NCBI GenBank assembly: GCA_018057825.1
Contig: JAGPCY010000017.1
Span: 112,661 to 176,660 of the forward strand
DNA: 64,000 bases
Direction of reading: 5' to 3'
Source of the DNA: Kofleriaceae bacterium
GTDB taxonomy: Bacteria; Myxococcota_A; Polyangia; Haliangiales; Haliangiaceae
The notes under the pieces were generated by a model, which was given only the letters and a program-made list of their open reading frames with translations, did not search any database and had not been told where the DNA came from. Shown here in pieces: positions 38,994 through 50,595 of the stretch (position 1 is its first letter; each line of letters opens with the position of its first letter). Both the position numbers and the translations under genes were made by a program.

Positions 38994-39797
38994 TCAGCTA
39001 CGAACCCGCACGTCGGTCGAGTGGAAGAGCTTGTCGGCCGAGGCCGGCACGAAGCCGTGGAAGCGCTCGCCGGTCGGCAGATCGTAGCGGCGGGCGAATT
39101 CGTAGTAACACGACGGCACGCGGTGGACGCCGTCGGTGAAGTCGACCTCGACCGCGTCGGCGCAGGTCGAGGACTGCTCGAGGTGATCGGCCGGGCTGCC
39201 CTTGATCAGGCCGCCGGCGCGGTTGAGCTCGAAGCCGTGGCCGACGAGAAACTCGTTGACCTCGGCCAGGGTGGCGAAGCTGGCGAGGGCGCCGACGTCG
39301 ACGGTGAAGTGGTTGACCCGGAAGCCGAAGGCCGCGACCCACGCCGCGTACTCGCTCTCGGCCAGGAGCGCCTGGTAGGTGGCGTGGCTGACCGACCACG
39401 GCCGCCCGGCCCACGGCAGGTCGGCGCGCGCGGTGAACCCGTCCGGGAGCTGCGCGAGCAGGCCGTCGATCGCGGCGCCAGCGGCCGCCGATAGCTCGTC
39501 GACGATGAGCTCGCTCACGAAGACCTTGGGGCGGGTCGGCTCGGGGTGGAGCCAATAGGCGGCGCGCAGGTGCTTGTCGGGGAAGCGGTAGGCGTCGCGA
39601 CGGATCCAACCGGCGCGCTCGAAGGGCGCGGCCAGCGCCGCCAGGCCGAGGCCGCCGCGATCGTAGGTGCGGAGCGCGACGTGATCGTTGACGATCGCGT
39701 CGCCGCGCGCCGCGAACAGCGCGTGGATGCGAGCGGCCTGCGGGGTCGTGCGCGTGTAGTCGTCCCACAGCGCGGCCAGGAGCGTGTCGGCGTCCAT
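38994..39797 (-). CDS. DUF1338 family protein (2-oxoadipate dioxygenase/decarboxylase-like)
   Basis: A 267-residue VOC-fold protein resembling DUF1338. Characterised members (HglS/YdcJ) are iron enzymes turning 2-oxoadipate into D-2-hydroxyglutarate in lysine breakdown. Visible features: IVNDHVALRTYDRGG (metal His), FRVNHFTVDVG (second His), LIKGSPADHLEQSST and a C-terminal SCYYEFARRY with a possible Glu ligand. It is shorter than HglS, so the same substrate is not assured. The ATG has TATAAG 6 nt upstream. No lysine-degradation neighbours are seen. Confidence 0.75.
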   Translation of the reverse strand: MDADTLLAALWDDYTRTTPQAARIHALFAARGDAIVNDHVALRTYDRGGLGLAALAAPFERAGWIRRDAYRFPDKHLRAAYWLHPEPTRPKVFVSELIVDELSAAAGAAIDGLLAQLPDGFTARADLPWAGRPWSVSHATYQALLAESEYAAWVAAFGFRVNHFTVDVGALASFATLAEVNEFLVGHGFELNRAGGLIKGSPADHLEQSSTCADAVEVDFTDGVHRVPSCYYEFARRYDLPTGERFHGFVPASADKLFHSTDVRVRS

Positions 39798-39902
39798 GGC
39801 GCGCTTATAGCGCGGTCGGCACCGCGCCGGGGCCGTGGGGTTCATGCCTGCGGGGTGACCCGGACGGCCACGCTTTGCCGTCGAGTCGGGCGGCCGGCGC
39901 GC

Positions 39903-39908
39903 TACACT
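39903..39908 (+). promoter_or_regulatory. -10 box TACACT of the 39915 kinase gene
   Basis: TANNNT ending 6 nt before the GTG, no ribosome site; predicts a leaderless message and supports the start choice. Confidence 0.5.
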
Positions 39909-39914
39909 CGCGCC

Positions 39915-42900
39915 GTGGGGGACACCGCCGAGCGCACCAGTTCGCGCGAGGATCGCTTCGTCGTGCGCGGTCAGCTCGGCGCCGGCGGCATGGGCGTGGT
40001 GTACCGGGTCTACGATCGCGCGGCCGGGCGCGAGGTCGCGCTCAAGACCCTGAAGGCCACGGGCGCGCGCGATCTCTATCGCTTCAAGCGCGAGTTCCGC
40101 GCGCTGTGCGATCTGGCCCACCCCAACCTGTGCCGGCTCCACGAGCTCCACACCACCGGCGACGAGTGGTTCTTCACGATGGAGCTGGTGCCCGGTCGGT
40201 CGTTCATCGACTGGGTCCGCCCCAGCGCCGACGACGACGATCCGGCGGCGGCCGCCACCGACCCGGCGCGACCACCGACCGACGACGACACCCTGCCGCC
40301 GGTGCGCCCGCCGCGGTCGCGCGCCGACATCTTGGCGGCGTCGCTGTCGCCGGCTCGCCTCGAGGCCGCGCTCTACCAGCTCTGCGATGGCGTCCATGCC
40401 CTGCACGTCGCCGGCAAGCTGCACCGCGACCTCAAGCCGTCCAACGTGCTGGTCGACGACACCGGGCGGGTCGTCTTGCTCGACTTCGGGCTGGTCGCCG
40501 ACGTCGAGCTGGCCGGCGTCGATCACACCCACGAGCGGGCCGCGGTCGGCACGCCGGCGTACATGTCGCCCGAGCAGGCCGCCGACACCCCGCTGACCTC
40601 GGCCAGCGACTGGTACTCGGTCGGGGTCATGCTCTACGAGGCGCTGACCGGGCGCCGGCCCTTCGAGGGCCGCCCCGACGAGCTGATGCGGCGCAAGCAG
40701 GTCGAGGTGCCGCCGCGGGCCCGGGCCCTGGCGCCGACCTGCCCGGCCGACCTCGACCTCCTGTGCGCGCGCCTGTTGGCGATCGATCCGCGCGATCGGC
40801 CCGACGGCGTCGCCATCCTGCGCGCCCTCGGGCGCGAGCCGTCGGAGGCCACCCGCACCGTCGAGCGCACCGTCGGTGTGGCCGCGCCGTTCGTCGGCCG
40901 GGTCGCCCAGCTCGGCGAGCTCAATCAGGCCCTGGTCGACTCGCGCCGCGCCGGGGTGACGGTCTTCGTCCACGGCGCCTCGGGCATGGGCAAGTCGGTC
41001 CTGGTCAACCGATTCCTCGACGGGCTGACCGATCGCGCGCTGGTGCTGGCCGGCCGCTGCTACGAGCGCGAGGCGGTGCCGTACAAGACCCTCGACACCC
41101 TGATCGACGCGCTCACCGGCGCGCTCCTGCGCCTGCCGCCGACCCAGCTCGGCGCGCTCCTGCCCGACGACATCACCGCCCTGGCCCGGCTGTTCCCGGT
41201 GCTGCGCCGGGTGCCGCAGATCGCCGAGCCGATCCACCGGCGGTTCCAGCCCACCGACCCGCAGGAGCTGCGGCGGCGCGGCTGGAACGCGCTGCGCGTG
41301 CTCCTGACCCGGCTGGCGACCCAGCGCCCGCTGGTGATCGTGGTCGACGATCTCCAGTGGGGCGACGACGACAGCGTCGGCTTCCTGGTCGAGCTGATCG
41401 CCCGCGCCGATCGCCCGCCGCTGCTCCTGGTGCTCCTCCACCGCACCGAAGATCGCGACGGCGCGATCCTGTCCGCGATCCACAAGCGGATCACCGGCGG
41501 CTCGATCGTCCCCGACGTCCGCACCCTCGAGGTCCTGCCGCTGGCGCTCGACGAGGCCACCGATCTGGTGGCGACCTTGTCGGGCCTGCCGGGTGGCTCG
41601 AGCGAGTGGGCCGAGTCGCTGGTGCGCGACGCCGGCGGCAACACCTTGTTCTTGTCGGAGCTGGCGCGCTCGGCGGTGTCGGCCAACGGCGCCGCCACCC
41701 TCGACGAGCTTCTGCGGGCCCGGATCGCCGGGCTGCCCGACGACGCCCGCGCGGTGCTACGCGCGGTCGCGGTGGCCGGCCGCCCCATGGCGCCGACCCT
41801 GGCCGCGGCCGGCGCCGGCCTGACCGACGCCAGCGGCGCGATCGCGACCTTGCGCGCCGAGCGCTTGATCCGGGCCCAGGTCGGACGCGATCAGCTCGAG
41901 CCCTACCACGATCGGATCCGCAGCGCGGTGGTCGACGAGCTGGCCACCGGCGAGCTGGTCGCGGCCCACCGCGAGCTGGCCGTCGCCTATCAGCGGACCG
42001 CCCCCGACGACCGCGAGCCCTTGGTCGATCACCTGCTGGGCGCCGGCGAGCGCCAGGCCGCCGCCGAGCACGCGATCGCCGCGGCGGCGGCCGCCGCCGA
42101 GGCCCTGGCGTTCCGCCGGGCCGCCGATCTCTACGCGATCGCCCTCGAGGCCGGCACCTTCGACGACGCCCACCGCTACGCGCTCTTGCTCAGCCGCGGC
42201 GCCGCCCTGGTCAACGCCGGCCAGCTCCACGAAGCGGCCCGCCTCTACGAGCTGGCCCGGCCGCTGGCGCCCGAGGAGGAGCGCGGCGAGCTCGATCGCC
42301 AGCGCATGGAGCAGCTCCTGCGCTCCGGCCATCTCGACGACGGCCTGGCCCTGGCGCGCACGGCGCTGGCCGCGATCGGGTGCGAGCTGCCGTCGAGCCG
42401 GCGGGCCACGGTGTGGAACCTGGTCAGCCAGCGCGTGCTCCTGGCGGTGCGTGGCACCCGGTTCCGTCGACGGACCCTGGTCGAGGTCGCCCGCCCCGAG
42501 GCCCGCGCGGTCGATCTGCTGTGGTCGGTGTGCAGCGGCCTGTCGTTCGCCGATCCGGTGCTCGGCAAGGTCGTGCAGCTCTGGCATCTGCGCCGGGCCC
42601 TGGCGCTGGGCGAGCCGCGCCGGGTCGCGATGGCCCTGGCGCTGGAGGTCGGCTACCTGGCCTCGACCGGCGACGTCGCCGAGGCCAAGATCGCCAAGGT
42701 CGCGGCCCGGGCCCGCGAGGTCGCGGCCGACGTCGGCGATCCGTTCGTGATCGGGCTGGTCGAGTCGACGATCGGCCTGGCCGACTTCCTGGCCGGCCGC
42801 CGCCGCAGCGCCCACGAGCTCATGGACCGCGGCCGCCGGTCGATGCGCGATCACGGCAGCGGCGGTCGATGGGAGCTCGATCTCACCGAGCTGTTCTTCC

Positions 42901-43631
42901 TCGCCAACCTGTTCTACGCCGGCGAGCTGGCCGAGCTGGCCCGGCTGACGCCGATCCTCCTGCGCGAGGCCGAGGAGCGCGGCGACGTCTACTCGCAGCA
43001 CGGCCTGCGGTCGTGGCGGTCCAACGTCGCCTGGCTGGTGATGGGCAAGCCGGCCGACGCCCGGGCCCACGCCCTCGGCGTCGCGATCGAGCGCGGCGAG
43101 CACGCCGACTTCCACCTCCACGACTACTACCAGGTCCTGGCCAACGGCCAGATCGATCTCTACGTCGGCGACGGCGACGGCGCCCTGGCCCGGGTCGAGC
43201 GCGCCTGGCGCGACCTCGAGCGCTCGCTGCTCCTGCGGGTCCAGACCGTGCGGATCGAGGCCCACTTCCTCCTCGGGCGCGCGGCCCTGGCCTCGACCCG
43301 CGCCGATCGCGGCGCGGTGGTGCGCCGGGCGGTCGCCACCCTCGAGGGCGAGAGCGCGGCCTGGGGCCCGGCGTTGGGCGCGCTCCTCACCGCCGGCGCC
43401 AGCCTACGCGACGGCGCCCGCGATCGCGCGGTGCGCGAGCTGGCGGCGGCCGAGGATCGCCTGCGGGGCGCCGAGCTGGCCCTCCATGCCCAGGTCGCGC
43501 GCCTGGCGCGCGGCGAGCTGGTCGGCGGCGCCGCCGGGCGAGCCCTGGCCGACCAGGTCCTCGGGTGGATGGCCGAGCAGGGCGTGGTCGAGCCGGCGAG
43601 CTTCGCGCGCATGATCCTGCCGCGCCCGTGA
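39915..43631 (+). CDS. Ser/Thr kinase fused to AAA/STAND-type ATPase and TPR-like region
   Basis: A 1238-residue cytoplasmic signalling protein. The kinase domain (about 15-300) has GAGGMGVV, catalytic Lys in [21 protein letters not shown] and [10 protein letters not shown]. The P-loop ATPase that follows has [18 protein letters not shown] (Walker A) and [15 protein letters not shown] (Walker B). The last 600 residues are helical repeats, TPR-like. Such kinase-ATPase fusions are common in myxobacteria and act as signalling scaffolds; partners are unknown. The GTG follows a TACACT box. No membrane segment is seen. Confidence 0.9.
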   Translation: MGDTAERTSSREDRFVVRGQLGAGGMGVVYRVYDRAAGREVALKTLKATGARDLYRFKREFRALCDLAHPNLCRLHELHTTGDEWFFTMELVPGRSFIDWVRPSADDDDPAAAATDPARPPTDDDTLPPVRPPRSRADILAASLSPARLEAALYQLCDGVHALHVAGKLHRDLKPSNVLVDDTGRVVLLDFGLVADVELAGVDHTHERAAVGTPAYMSPEQAADTPLTSASDWYSVGVMLYEALTGRRPFEGRPDELMRRKQVEVPPRARALAPTCPADLDLLCARLLAIDPRDRPDGVAILRALGREPSEATRTVERTVGVAAPFVGRVAQLGELNQALVDSRRAGVTVFVHGASGMGKSVLVNRFLDGLTDRALVLAGRCYEREAVPYKTLDTLIDALTGALLRLPPTQLGALLPDDITALARLFPVLRRVPQIAEPIHRRFQPTDPQELRRRGWNALRVLLTRLATQRPLVIVVDDLQWGDDDSVGFLVELIARADRPPLLLVLLHRTEDRDGAILSAIHKRITGGSIVPDVRTLEVLPLALDEATDLVATLSGLPGGSSEWAESLVRDAGGNTLFLSELARSAVSANGAATLDELLRARIAGLPDDARAVLRAVAVAGRPMAPTLAAAGAGLTDASGAIATLRAERLIRAQVGRDQLEPYHDRIRSAVVDELATGELVAAHRELAVAYQRTAPDDREPLVDHLLGAGERQAAAEHAIAAAAAAAEALAFRRAADLYAIALEAGTFDDAHRYALLLSRGAALVNAGQLHEAARLYELARPLAPEEERGELDRQRMEQLLRSGHLDDGLALARTALAAIGCELPSSRRATVWNLVSQRVLLAVRGTRFRRRTLVEVARPEARAVDLLWSVCSGLSFADPVLGKVVQLWHLRRALALGEPRRVAMALALEVGYLASTGDVAEAKIAKVAARAREVAADVGDPFVIGLVESTIGLADFLAGRRRSAHELMDRGRRSMRDHGSGGRWELDLTELFFLANLFYAGELAELARLTPILLREAEERGDVYSQHGLRSWRSNVAWLVMGKPADARAHALGVAIERGEHADFHLHDYYQVLANGQIDLYVGDGDGALARVERAWRDLERSLLLRVQTVRIEAHFLLGRAALASTRADRGAVVRRAVATLEGESAAWGPALGALLTAGASLRDGARDRAVRELAAAEDRLRGAELALHAQVARLARGELVGGAAGRALADQVLGWMAEQGVVEPASFARMILPRP

Positions 43632-43649
43632 GCTCTGCGGCGAGCCCGA

Positions 43650-44081
43650 TCACCGCGGCGGCGGCGCGAGGACGCCGAGGCGCGTGACCTCCAGCCGATC
43701 GCCGGCCGGCGCGCCGATCGCCCAGATCAGGTAGCCGGGCCCGGCCAGCCGCGGGCGCGCCAGCGGCCCGGTCAGCCGCCAGGCGACGCCGTCGCCGACC
43801 AGCCACAGCGCCTGGCCGCGCCGCTCGACCACGCCGATCCACGGCGGCCCCGCGCCGGCGACGTCGACGATCGTCAAGACCCCGTCGTGCCAGCCGGCGC
43901 GCTGACCGACCAGGCGATCGAGCATGGCCCGGGCCGCGGCCGGCTCGGCCACCGGCCACCGACCCGACGGCGGCGGCGACGGCGACGACGGCGCCTCGGC
44001 CCGCGCGACCGACGATACCCCCGGCCCCGCCGCGAGCCCCGCCGCGAGCGCGACCGCGACGACCGCCGCGCTAGCGCGCAT
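43650..44081 (-). CDS. Small exported protein, unknown function
   Basis: A 143-residue protein with a signal peptide (MRASAAVVAVALAAGLAAGPG... ending ARAEA) and a short soluble domain with two Trp-containing strands (GPPWIGVVERRGQALWLVG and GPGYLIWAIGA). No family recognised. It overlaps the PilZ gene by 11 nt, so the two are co-translated. Its 3' end faces the kinase gene. Confidence 0.6.
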   Translation of the reverse strand: MRASAAVVAVALAAGLAAGPGVSSVARAEAPSSPSPPPSGRWPVAEPAAARAMLDRLVGQRAGWHDGVLTIVDVAGAGPPWIGVVERRGQALWLVGDGVAWRLTGPLARPRLAGPGYLIWAIGAPAGDRLEVTRLGVLAPPPR

Positions 44082-44400
44082 CGGCGTGATCGGCCAGGAG
44101 TTCGTTGAGCGCGAGCAGCACGTCGATGTCGACGTCGAGGAACTGCACACCGATGCCGTCGGGCGAGGCCCAGCGCACGACCGCGTCGAGGGTCAGGGCG
44201 TCGGCGCGACCCGCGACCGGCAGCGCCAGGGTGATCGCGGTGTCGATCGGCAGCGCGACCTCGCACAGGAACGCGCCGCCGACGCCGATGTCGCGCGTGG
44301 TCGCCTCGGCCCATGGGCCGTCGCTCCGCCACCGCACCTGCAGGTGGCGGCCGGGGCGGGCCTCGCCGCGGTGATGGAGCCGACGTTCCGTCCGAGCCAC
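44071..44400 (-). CDS. PilZ-domain protein
   Basis: A 109-residue single-domain PilZ protein, a family that can bind cyclic di-GMP. The N-terminal Arg cluster (RRLHHRGEARPGRHLQV) corresponds to RxxxR, and DIGVGGAFL corresponds to (D/N)xSxxG, with Ser replaced by Gly, so ligand binding may be weak. The GTG start has TATCCT 8 nt upstream; a longer in-frame version is less likely. It is cotranscribed with a small exported protein. Confidence 0.78.
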   Translation of the reverse strand: MARTERRLHHRGEARPGRHLQVRWRSDGPWAEATTRDIGVGGAFLCEVALPIDTAITLALPVAGRADALTLDAVVRWASPDGIGVQFLDVDIDVLLALNELLADHADAR

Positions 44401-44490
44401 GACGTCCCAGGATAACGCGATCGGGCCGGCCCGGCAAAACTGCCCTCGTGACTTTACCGACCCCACCCGACCGTATACCTTCCGCCCGCC

Positions 44491-46335
<1,845 letters not shown>

Positions 46336-46371
46336 CGGTCGGGCGTGGCCCCGGTCGGCGCGGGGACCCGG

Positions 46372-46377
46372 TAGGCT
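46372..46377 (+). promoter_or_regulatory. -10 box TAGGCT of the inositol monophosphatase gene
   Basis: TANNNT ending 6 nt before the ATG; predicts a leaderless message. Confidence 0.45.
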
Positions 46378-46383
46378 CGGGCC

Positions 46384-47220
46384 ATGGTCGACGACGCTGA
46401 GCTCGAGCCCTTGCTGACCGCGACCCGCGCGATCGCCGCCGAGGCCGCGGCGCTGGTGGCCGGCGCCCGCCCTGATCAGATCCGCCACAAGAGCAACCCG
46501 CGCGATCTGGTCACCGAGTGGGACACCCGGATCGAGGAGCTGCTCCGCGCCCGGCTGGCCGCGATCGCGCCCGGGGTCGGGTTCCTCGGCGAGGAGGGCG
46601 GCGGCGCCGGCGATGGCGCCCGGCGTTGGCTGGTCGATCCGATCGACGGCACGGTAAACTTCGCCCACGGCCTGCCGCTGTGGGCGATCTCGATCGGTCT
46701 CGAGGGCCCCGACGGACTCGAGGTCGGGGTGGTGACCGCGCCGGCCCTGGGCTGGACCTTCTGGGCCCGGCGCGGCGGCGGCGCCTTCGCCGATCGCGGC
46801 CGCGGTCCCGAGCGCCTCGCGGTGAGCGCGATCGATCGCCTCGATCGCGCGCTCCTGGTGACCGGCTTCCCCTACGATCGCGCGACCAACCCGGCCAACA
46901 ACTTCGACGCCTGGGAGCACTTCCAGCGGGTCGCCGGCGGCGTCCGTCGCCTGGGCGCGGCGTCCCTCGACCTGTGCCTGGTGGCGGCCGGCGCCCTCGA
47001 CGGCTACTGGGAGCAGCGGCTGTCGGCCTGGGATCTGGCGGCCGGCGCCCTGGTGGTCGCCGAGGCCGGCGGGATTGTGACCGACACACGGGGCGGGCGG
47101 TTCCGACCGGCGGCCGGCGAGGCGGTGGCGGCCGGCGGTGGTATCCATGAGGCGATCGTGCGCGAGCTGGCGCTGGTCCGCCGCGCTGTCGACCCTCGCC
47201 CTGGCCAGGAGACGCCATGA
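46384..47220 (+). CDS. Inositol monophosphatase family protein
   Basis: A 278-residue Mg-dependent phosphatase. Metal and substrate motifs are present: LVTEWDTRIE, FLGEEGG (Glu ligand), LVDPIDGTVNFAHGLP and SAWDLAAGALVVAEAGG. The family acts on inositol monophosphates, histidinol phosphate, NADP or related sugars; the substrate cannot be told here. The stop overlaps the next ATG by 4 nt, tying it to the secreted M24-like protein. Confidence 0.9.
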   Translation: MVDDAELEPLLTATRAIAAEAAALVAGARPDQIRHKSNPRDLVTEWDTRIEELLRARLAAIAPGVGFLGEEGGGAGDGARRWLVDPIDGTVNFAHGLPLWAISIGLEGPDGLEVGVVTAPALGWTFWARRGGGAFADRGRGPERLAVSAIDRLDRALLVTGFPYDRATNPANNFDAWEHFQRVAGGVRRLGAASLDLCLVAAGALDGYWEQRLSAWDLAAGALVVAEAGGIVTDTRGGRFRPAAGEAVAAGGGIHEAIVRELALVRRAVDPRPGQETP

Positions 47221-48950
47221 TCTGTCGCGCCCTCGTCGTCGCCTCGCTCCTCGTCGCTGCCCCGGCCGTCGCCCCGGCCGCGTGGGCCCAGCCGGTCGAG
47301 GCCCAGCCGGTCGAGGCCCAGCCGGTCGATCCCTACGCGCCCAGCGCGCCGGCCAAGCCAGTCAAGCCGGCGAAGCCGGTGAAGCCGGCCAAGCCAGCGA
47401 AGGGCAAGAAGCCGCCACCTCCGGCGCCCGCGCGGGCGGACCCGGGACCGCTCGATCCCTACGCCGCGCCGGCCGCCCCGGCGCCGCGCGCGCCCGACGC
47501 CACCGCCGGCCCCCAGGATCCGTACGCCGCCCGCGGCCCCCAGGATCCCTACGCCGCCCGCGGCCCCAAGGATCCCGACACCGTCGGAGCGTCCCCGGCG
47601 CCCGCGTCGCGACCGCCGCCGCCAACACCGCTGCCAACGCCGGTTGGGCCCACGCCGCCGGCGCCGGTCGACCCCTACGCCGCGCCGACCGCGCCGATCG
47701 GGCCACCGCCCCCGGCCCGTCCGCCCGCCCCGGTCGATCCCTACGCCGCGCCGACCGCGCCGACCGCCACCGCGACCGGCCGCATCGACGTCGCCGCGGT
47801 GCAGGGCCTGCTCGCGGTCCAGGCCCTCGACGGCTGGCTCCTCACCGATCACGGCGGCGGCAACCCGATCGCCCAGAGCCTGGTCGAGATCACCGGCGCC
47901 GCCAGCCGGCGCTGGTTCTACCTGGTGCCGCGCACCGGCGAGCCGATCCTGGTGGTCCACGGCGCCGAGGTCGCGAGCTTCGCCGCGGTGCCAGGCCGCC
48001 GCGTCACCTACGCCAGCCATCGCGAGCTGGCCGCGACCCTGAAGAAGGTCTTGAAGGGTCGGCGCACGATCGCGATGGAGTACTCGCCCAAGGGCGAGCT
48101 GCCGTCGCTGTCGCGGGTCGACGCCGGCACCGTCGAGCTGGTCCGCGCCGCCGGCGTCACGGTCAAGCCGAGCCACGTCCTGGTGCAGTTCGCCAAGGCG
48201 AGCTGGGGGCCCGAGGGCCGCAAGGCCCACTACCTCGCGGCCCATCACCTGACCGAGCTGCGCAAGGACGCCCTGGCGTTCGTCGCCGAGCGCCTGCGGA
48301 GCGGTGTCGCGGTGACCGAGCGCGAGGTCGTCGAGCGCGTGGTCCGCGGCATGGCGACCCGCGGCCTGGTCGGCCCACCGCCGGTCGTCGCCTTCGGCCG
48401 CAACACCGCCGATCCGACCTACGCCCCCGGGCCCGGCCGCGACGCCACCCTGGCCCGCGGCGACCTGGTGCTCCTGGGTCTGGCTGGCAAGGTCGACGGC
48501 GGGGTCTACGCCGCCACCACCTGGGTCGCGGTGGCCGACGCGATCGTCTCGCCCCGGGTCGCCGAGCTGTTCGCCGCCACCACCGGCGCCCGCGACGCCG
48601 TCCTCGAGCTGATCCGCGATCGGCTCAAGCGCCGCCGCGCGATCGCCGGCTGGGAGGTCGATCGCGCCGCCAACACCTCGCTCATGATCTCCGGGCAGAT
48701 CGATCTGGCGCTGCACCGCACCGGCCACTCGCTCGACACCGATCTGTTCGGCTCGGGCACCGATCTCGACGACACCGAGGTGCGCGATCCGCGCGCGCTG
48801 GTGGTCGGCTCGGGCTTCACCGTCGGTCCCGGGCTGTACGTCGCCGGTCAGCTCGGCGTGCGCACCGAGATCTCGGCCTACCTCGGCAAGGACGGGCTCG
48901 AGATCACCACCCCGGCCCAGACCAAGCTCGAGCTCTTGCTCGGCGAGTGA
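47217..48950 (+). CDS. Secreted M24 (pita-bread) fold protein lacking metal ligands
   Basis: A 577-residue exported protein: signal peptide (ending AWAQ), a Pro/Ala/Lys-rich linker with repeated DPYA motifs (residues 25-190), then a two-part M24 domain as in aminopeptidase P and prolidase. Of the five metal ligands only the His (RTGHSLD) and last Glu (GVRTEIS) remain; the Asp positions read LLGLAG and YAATTW and the first Glu reads SGFTVGPGLY. It is therefore predicted to be inactive as a peptidase, perhaps a binding protein. Coupled to the upstream phosphatase; CAGGAG precedes the ATG. Confidence 0.78.
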   Translation: MICRALVVASLLVAAPAVAPAAWAQPVEAQPVEAQPVDPYAPSAPAKPVKPAKPVKPAKPAKGKKPPPPAPARADPGPLDPYAAPAAPAPRAPDATAGPQDPYAARGPQDPYAARGPKDPDTVGASPAPASRPPPPTPLPTPVGPTPPAPVDPYAAPTAPIGPPPPARPPAPVDPYAAPTAPTATATGRIDVAAVQGLLAVQALDGWLLTDHGGGNPIAQSLVEITGAASRRWFYLVPRTGEPILVVHGAEVASFAAVPGRRVTYASHRELAATLKKVLKGRRTIAMEYSPKGELPSLSRVDAGTVELVRAAGVTVKPSHVLVQFAKASWGPEGRKAHYLAAHHLTELRKDALAFVAERLRSGVAVTEREVVERVVRGMATRGLVGPPPVVAFGRNTADPTYAPGPGRDATLARGDLVLLGLAGKVDGGVYAATTWVAVADAIVSPRVAELFAATTGARDAVLELIRDRLKRRRAIAGWEVDRAANTSLMISGQIDLALHRTGHSLDTDLFGSGTDLDDTEVRDPRALVVGSGFTVGPGLYVAGQLGVRTEISAYLGKDGLEITTPAQTKLELLLGE

Positions 48951-48975
48951 CCGCCGGCGGGCGTCGCGCCCCGGC

Positions 48976-49755
48976 TCAGAGCTCGAGGGCGTCGAGGGCG
49001 TCGTCGTCGAGGGCCAGCGGTGGACGTGGCGCGGCGATGGTCGGGGTCGCGTTGGCGCTCGCGCTCGGGGCGGGGGCAGCAGCGGCGGCGACCGCCTGAC
49101 ACAGCGAGCACGCCGCCGCGGCGTGAGGCGTCGGCGTGCGATGGAGGTCGAGGACCGCGCGCGAGAGCTGGGCCAGCTCGCGCCGGACCTCGCGGCGCGC
49201 GCCAGCGACCCGCGCGATCCGCAGGTGATCGTAGCTCGTGGTCTGGTGGCGCATCCACGCGATCACCGCGGCCTCGGCGCGCCGATCGATCTCGAGGCGC
49301 TGGGTGCGCGCCACGGTGCCGCTGCCGACCGGCGTCGCGTGGGCCGCGACCAGCGCGGCCAGGCGCTCGCCGAGCGTGGCCCAGCGCGGCGCGAAGCGGA
49401 GGAAGCCGCGGACCTCCTGCTCGAAGGCCGCCACGTACGCGACCTGGGCGCGATCGCGGCGCGCGCGATCGGCGGTGAGCCGCCGCGCGTAGGCCTCGGT
49501 CGAGCGCTCGGCCTCGATCGCGGCCCGCGCCGCCTCGACGTTGGCGGTCGGCGCCCACAGCCCGCGCGAGAACTGCTTGCGCCCGCGGCGCTCGACGACC
49601 TGCCACGACGGACCGGCGGCCTTGACCCGGCGGGTGAGCCCGGCATCGCCCGGCGGCAGACACGACCAGTCGTGCGGGGGCGTCAACCGACGGCCGTCGG
49701 GCGCGACGAAGACCCGCGGATCGGAGGTCGGAGACAGGACCAACGCGTCGGTCAT
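48976..49755 (-). CDS. DUF2293-like protein
   Basis: A 259-residue basic protein resembling DUF2293: HDWSCLPPGDAGLTRRVKAAGPSW, RRGRKQFSRGLWAP, then a long helical part (RLTADRARRDRAQVAYVAAFEQEVRGFLRF) and AVIAWMRHQTTSYDHLRI. The C-terminus is Ala/Pro-rich and low in complexity with an acidic end. Function of the family is unknown. Convergent with the M24-like gene. The family name is from memory of its conserved N-terminus and is moderately sure. Confidence 0.65.
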   Translation of the reverse strand: MTDALVLSPTSDPRVFVAPDGRRLTPPHDWSCLPPGDAGLTRRVKAAGPSWQVVERRGRKQFSRGLWAPTANVEAARAAIEAERSTEAYARRLTADRARRDRAQVAYVAAFEQEVRGFLRFAPRWATLGERLAALVAAHATPVGSGTVARTQRLEIDRRAEAAVIAWMRHQTTSYDHLRIARVAGARREVRRELAQLSRAVLDLHRTPTPHAAAACSLCQAVAAAAAPAPSASANATPTIAAPRPPLALDDDALDALEL

Positions 49756-49884
49756 GGCGCGTACCTTGCCACAGCGCCTCCGCTCGGACGCCGCACCGGC
49801 GGCGGGCCGGGTTGCGCCGGGATCGCGCGCTCGGTAGCCTGGGGACACCGCGCGCCCTGGGTGCGTCCTGCGCGGTCGTCGATC

Positions 49885-50463
49885 GTGCTCGCCCCTGACC
49901 AGCTCACCGCGGTGATCCTCGCCGGCGGCCGCGGCCGGCGCCTGGGCGGCGTGTGCAAGCCGCTCCTCGTGGTCGACGGCGTCACGATCCTCGCCCGCCA
50001 GCGCGCGGTCCTGACGCCGCGGGTCACCGAGGTGATCGTCGCGATCGCCATCGCCGGCGCGCCGCTCGCGCCCGAGCTGCGCCACGTCCACGATCCGATC
50101 CCCGACGCCGGGCCCCTGGCCGGGCTGGTCGCGGCGCTGACCGCGTGTCGAACGCCGTGGCTCCTCGCGGTGGCCGGCGACATGCCGCGGCTGGCGCCGG
50201 CGCTCCTCGACGCGCTGATCGCGCGCGCGGTCCCGACCGTCGACGCGGTCGCGCCCCGCGTCGGCGGCTGGCCCGAGCCGCTGTGCGCGCTGTGGCACGT
50301 GCGGACCCTGCCCCACCTCGCGGCCCGGCTGGCCGACGGCCGCCGCGGGGTCGGCGCGGCGCTCGGCGCGTTGACCGTGGCCTGGCTCGAGGAACCCGAC
50401 GCCCGCGCCATCGATCCGACCCTCGCCAGCTTCGCCAGCGTCAACCGGCCCGACGACCTGTAG
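49885..50463 (+). CDS. mobA: MobA-like molybdenum cofactor guanylyltransferase
   Basis: A 192-residue nucleotidyltransferase: AVILAGGRGRRLGGVCKPLLVVDG at the N-terminus (MobA has LAGGxSxRMGxxK), DPIPDAGPLAGLVAAL and AGDMPRLAPALLDAL. MobA adds GMP to molybdopterin. The binding loop is somewhat diverged and no other molybdenum cofactor genes are nearby, so another NTP transferase role is possible. GTG at 49885 chosen because it puts the P-loop-like motif near the N-terminus; GTG 49861 is an alternative. Confidence 0.72.
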   Translation: MLAPDQLTAVILAGGRGRRLGGVCKPLLVVDGVTILARQRAVLTPRVTEVIVAIAIAGAPLAPELRHVHDPIPDAGPLAGLVAALTACRTPWLLAVAGDMPRLAPALLDALIARAVPTVDAVAPRVGGWPEPLCALWHVRTLPHLAARLADGRRGVGAALGALTVAWLEEPDARAIDPTLASFASVNRPDDL

Positions 50464-50470
50464 GGATCGG

Positions 50471-50592
50471 GCCTCGGCCTCGGTCTCGGTCTCGGTCTCG
50501 GTCTCGGCCTCGGTCTCGGTCTCGGGTTCGGTCTCGGCCTCCGCCTCGGTCTCGGTCTCGGCCTCGGTCTCGGTCTCCGCCTCGGTCTCCCC
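50471..50592 (-). repeat. GAGNCC hexamer array E
   Basis: Array in the gap between convergent mobA-like and CapA-like genes. It is C-rich on the plus strand; seen from the minus-strand CapA-like gene it starts directly after the stop in the GAGNCC sense orientation. Confidence 0.9.
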
Positions 50593-50595
50593 CCG

